Source of the DNA: CAZIKB01 sp964539665
Lineage (GTDB): Bacteria; Zhuqueibacterota; Zhuqueibacteria; Oceanimicrobiales; Oceanimicrobiaceae
Direction: 5' to 3'
Length of the DNA: 7,095 nucleotides
Assembly: GCA_964539665.1 (NCBI GenBank)
Contig: CAZIKB010000207.1
Location: 1 to 7,095 of the forward strand
The number at the start of each line of letters is the position of its first letter. Position 1 is the stretch's first letter. Below are positions 6,020 through 7,095 of this stretch, in pieces. Both the position numbers and the translations under genes were made by a program. The notes below the pieces were generated by a model, which had not been told where the DNA came from, searched no databases, and saw only the letters and a program-made list of their open reading frames with translations.

Positions 6020-7006
6020 TCACCTCTCCCGAATCTCAATATTCCCACCCGATGTTCTCAAAGAAATCAATTTACCACCACCGTTAATTTTGCCCTGAAG
6101 CTGATTCTTACTGAAAGTACCTTGAATGGTGAGCGGGACATCGGTTATGATTCGCCCGCCTGAAGTCGAAGCATCGATGTCAGCTTTGAAGTTTGCTGGA
6201 ATTTCCAATTTAATGCTGCCGCCTGAGGTTTTCAATTCAGCCCTGGTATCAATTTGTTTTAACAATTGAGCATGGATAGAACCGCCCGAAGTTGTGGCTT
6301 GCAGATTTCCATTGATTTTACGTAGTCTCAAACTCCCGCCTGAAGTTCGTGCATCCAGATCGCCATTGACGCCATCTGCCGAAATCGTTCCTCCTGAAGT
6401 TTTGGCTTCTACCGGTCCATCAATTTCACCCAAAGTAATACTCCCGCCGGAAGTATGCAAATTTGCCTCACTTTTAGCGCGCTCAAGTGAAATGCTGCCG
6501 CCAGAGGTTTTTGCCCAAACAGGTCCTTCAATGTTCCCCATGGAAATACTTCCGCCAGATGTCTTTAAATCAACGTCACCAATTAAATCATCCAGCCAGA
6601 TGCTTCCCCCAGCGGTTTCAACAGAAAGGTTGTACTTTTTCGGCACGCGAATATCATAATGAATCTTCAGGCTGTTGTCCCGCCTGAACCAGCCATCATC
6701 CCACTCGCCTCGAATTTCAACATCTTTGCCGCGATGCTCGAAAGACAGCACAAAGCGGTCAAACCAATCTTCCGCACGATCTTTACTGCGTGTATCCGCC
6801 GTCAGCACAACAACTACATCGACTACCTCCGAAGCATGGCTGCGAATTTCAACTGAACCCCGATCTGAGTCTAAAATGAGTTTGCCACCATTTTTAACTT
6901 CGAATTTTTTTTCAACACGTTTTTCAAAATCTCTCGCGGCAGCATTGCTGGATAAAATTACTGCGCTGCTTAAAATCACTGCAATTGTGAAAAAAAACTT
7001 TCTCAT
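6020..7006 (-). CDS. Secreted DUF4097-family protein with TSGGSI repeats
   Basis: Starting at 7006 the product has 328 residues. Residues 1-24 are a signal peptide: MRK, a hydrophobic core, then NAAA with cleavage likely before R25. Residues 25-129 are a non-repetitive domain with several beta-strand-like stretches. From residue 130 the protein is a chain of repeats beginning TSGGSI or a variant: six of 18 residues (130-237), two of 21 (238-279), a 28-residue unit, a short NGGGKLISL and a final RTSGGNIEI. Proteins of this kind are annotated as DUF4097 putative adhesins and probably fold as a right- or left-handed beta-solenoid; no activity is established. An upstream in-frame ATG at 7045 would add 13 residues before the signal peptide and has no ribosome site, so it is rejected. 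The gene is convergent with the phosphatase gene, 49 bp apart. Confidence 0.8.
   Translation of the reverse strand: MRKFFFTIAVILSSAVILSSNAAARDFEKRVEKKFEVKNGGKLILDSDRGSVEIRSHASEVVDVVVVLTADTRSKDRAEDWFDRFVLSFEHRGKDVEIRGEWDDGWFRRDNSLKIHYDIRVPKKYNLSVETAGGSIWLDDLIGDVDLKTSGGSISMGNIEGPVWAKTSGGSISLERAKSEANLHTSGGSITLGEIDGPVEAKTSGGTISADGVNGDLDARTSGGSLRLRKINGNLQATTSGGSIHAQLLKQIDTRAELKTSGGSIKLEIPANFKADIDASTSGGRIITDVPLTIQGTFSKNQLQGKINGGGKLISLRTSGGNIEIRER
6296..6619 (-). repeat. Six in-frame 54-bp coding repeats
   Basis: Six tandem 54-bp units encode residues 130-237 of the DUF4097 protein. Each has a best-conserved core coding for T-S-G-G-S (or A-G-G, G-G-T), seen on the plus strand as variants of CCGCCTGAAGT. 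The units have diverged in their other positions, so this is an old protein repeat and not a recent DNA expansion. Two 63-bp units follow at 6170-6295. Confidence 0.8.
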
Positions 7007-7013
7007 TGCATCT

Positions 7014-7019
7014 CTCCTT
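7014..7019 (-). promoter_or_regulatory. Ribosome binding site that sets the DUF4097 start
   Basis: AAGGAG on the minus strand lies 7 nt before the ATG at 7004-7006. The ORF could extend to 7045, but this strong site and the signal peptide starting right after it decide for the shorter protein. Confidence 0.85.
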
Positions 7020-7037
7020 ATATTTGGATTCATAGAC

Positions 7038-7093
7038 TTTTGCAAAATGCTCTTTTTCTGTCATTCTGCTATATTGAAATGCAAATGCTTTTT
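7038..7093. promoter_or_regulatory. Palindrome and direct repeat upstream of the DUF4097 gene
   Basis: TTTTGCAAAA (7038-7047) is a perfect 10-bp palindrome. The stretch TGCAAAATGCTCTTTTT (7041-7057) recurs in shortened form as TGCAAATGCTTTTT (7080-7093). They lie in the leader or promoter zone of the DUF4097 gene and could be regulator sites. No clear promoter was found before the window ends. Confidence 0.2.
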
Positions 7094-7095
7094 AA

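Noticed and set aside
6296..6619. CRISPR-like array suggested by regularly spaced CCGCCTGAAGT cores
   Set aside because: The cores are short, diverged and in frame, the spacing is exactly 54 bp, and the intervening sequence codes for matching protein repeats.
6294..6659. Plus-strand ORF of 121 codons with repeated LPPEV-like units
   Set aside because: Its repeats are only the antisense reading of the 54-bp coding repeats of the DUF4097 gene.
7007..7045. N-terminal extension of the DUF4097 protein from the ATG at 7045
   Set aside because: It would place 13 polar residues before a good signal peptide, has no ribosome site, and the internal ATG at 7006 has AAGGAG at ideal spacing.

Overview
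The window is AT-rich bacterial chromosome with six complete protein genes. No RNA gene, CRISPR array or complete transposase gene is visible. A Gram-negative envelope is suggested by an exported OmpA-domain protein, a DUF3943-like secreted protein and a secreted DUF4097 protein. The AT-rich spacers, the use of GTG and TTG starts, and the 2,4-diaminopentanoate-dehydrogenase-type gene would fit an FCB-superphylum or KSB1/Calditrichota-like environmental bacterium. That placement is inference, because no phylogenetic marker is present.

Layout. Positions 1-344 hold no convincing gene but carry a 147-bp inverted-repeat element (98-244) with nested small palindromes, which looks like a MITE or REP pair. 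A leftward set follows, transcribed in this order: a TrmH/SpoU-type RNA 2'-O-methyltransferase (2185-2661), an OmpA/MotB-domain peptidoglycan-binding protein (1356-2081), and a DapB-fold dehydrogenase of the 2,4-diaminopentanoate dehydrogenase type (345-1346). The last two are only 9 bp apart and the Shine-Dalgarno of the dehydrogenase overlaps the stop codon of the OmpA gene, so they are almost certainly cotranscribed. From 2662 to 2861 a very AT-rich divergent spacer carries two good sigma70-like promoters facing away from each other, with overlapping -35 hexamers. The rightward one serves a DUF3943-like exported protein (2862-3446).

After a short spacer with two related AGCAA/TTGCT inverted repeats comes the largest gene (3598-5970). 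It encodes a 790-residue polytopic membrane protein with a C-terminal SpoIIE/RsbU-type PP2C phosphatase domain. It ends convergently, 49 bp from a leftward gene (6020-7006) for a secreted DUF4097 protein built of 18-residue TSGGSI repeats.

Functionally the genes are mostly envelope or signalling proteins (OmpA-like anchor, DUF3943-like, membrane phosphatase, DUF4097), with one RNA-modification gene and one amino-acid-catabolism-type dehydrogenase. I see no defence system, prophage or biosynthetic cluster. The items most worth a second look are the membrane-phosphatase architecture, the shared-box divergent promoter, the inverted-repeat element and the regular 54-nt/18-residue repeat protein.
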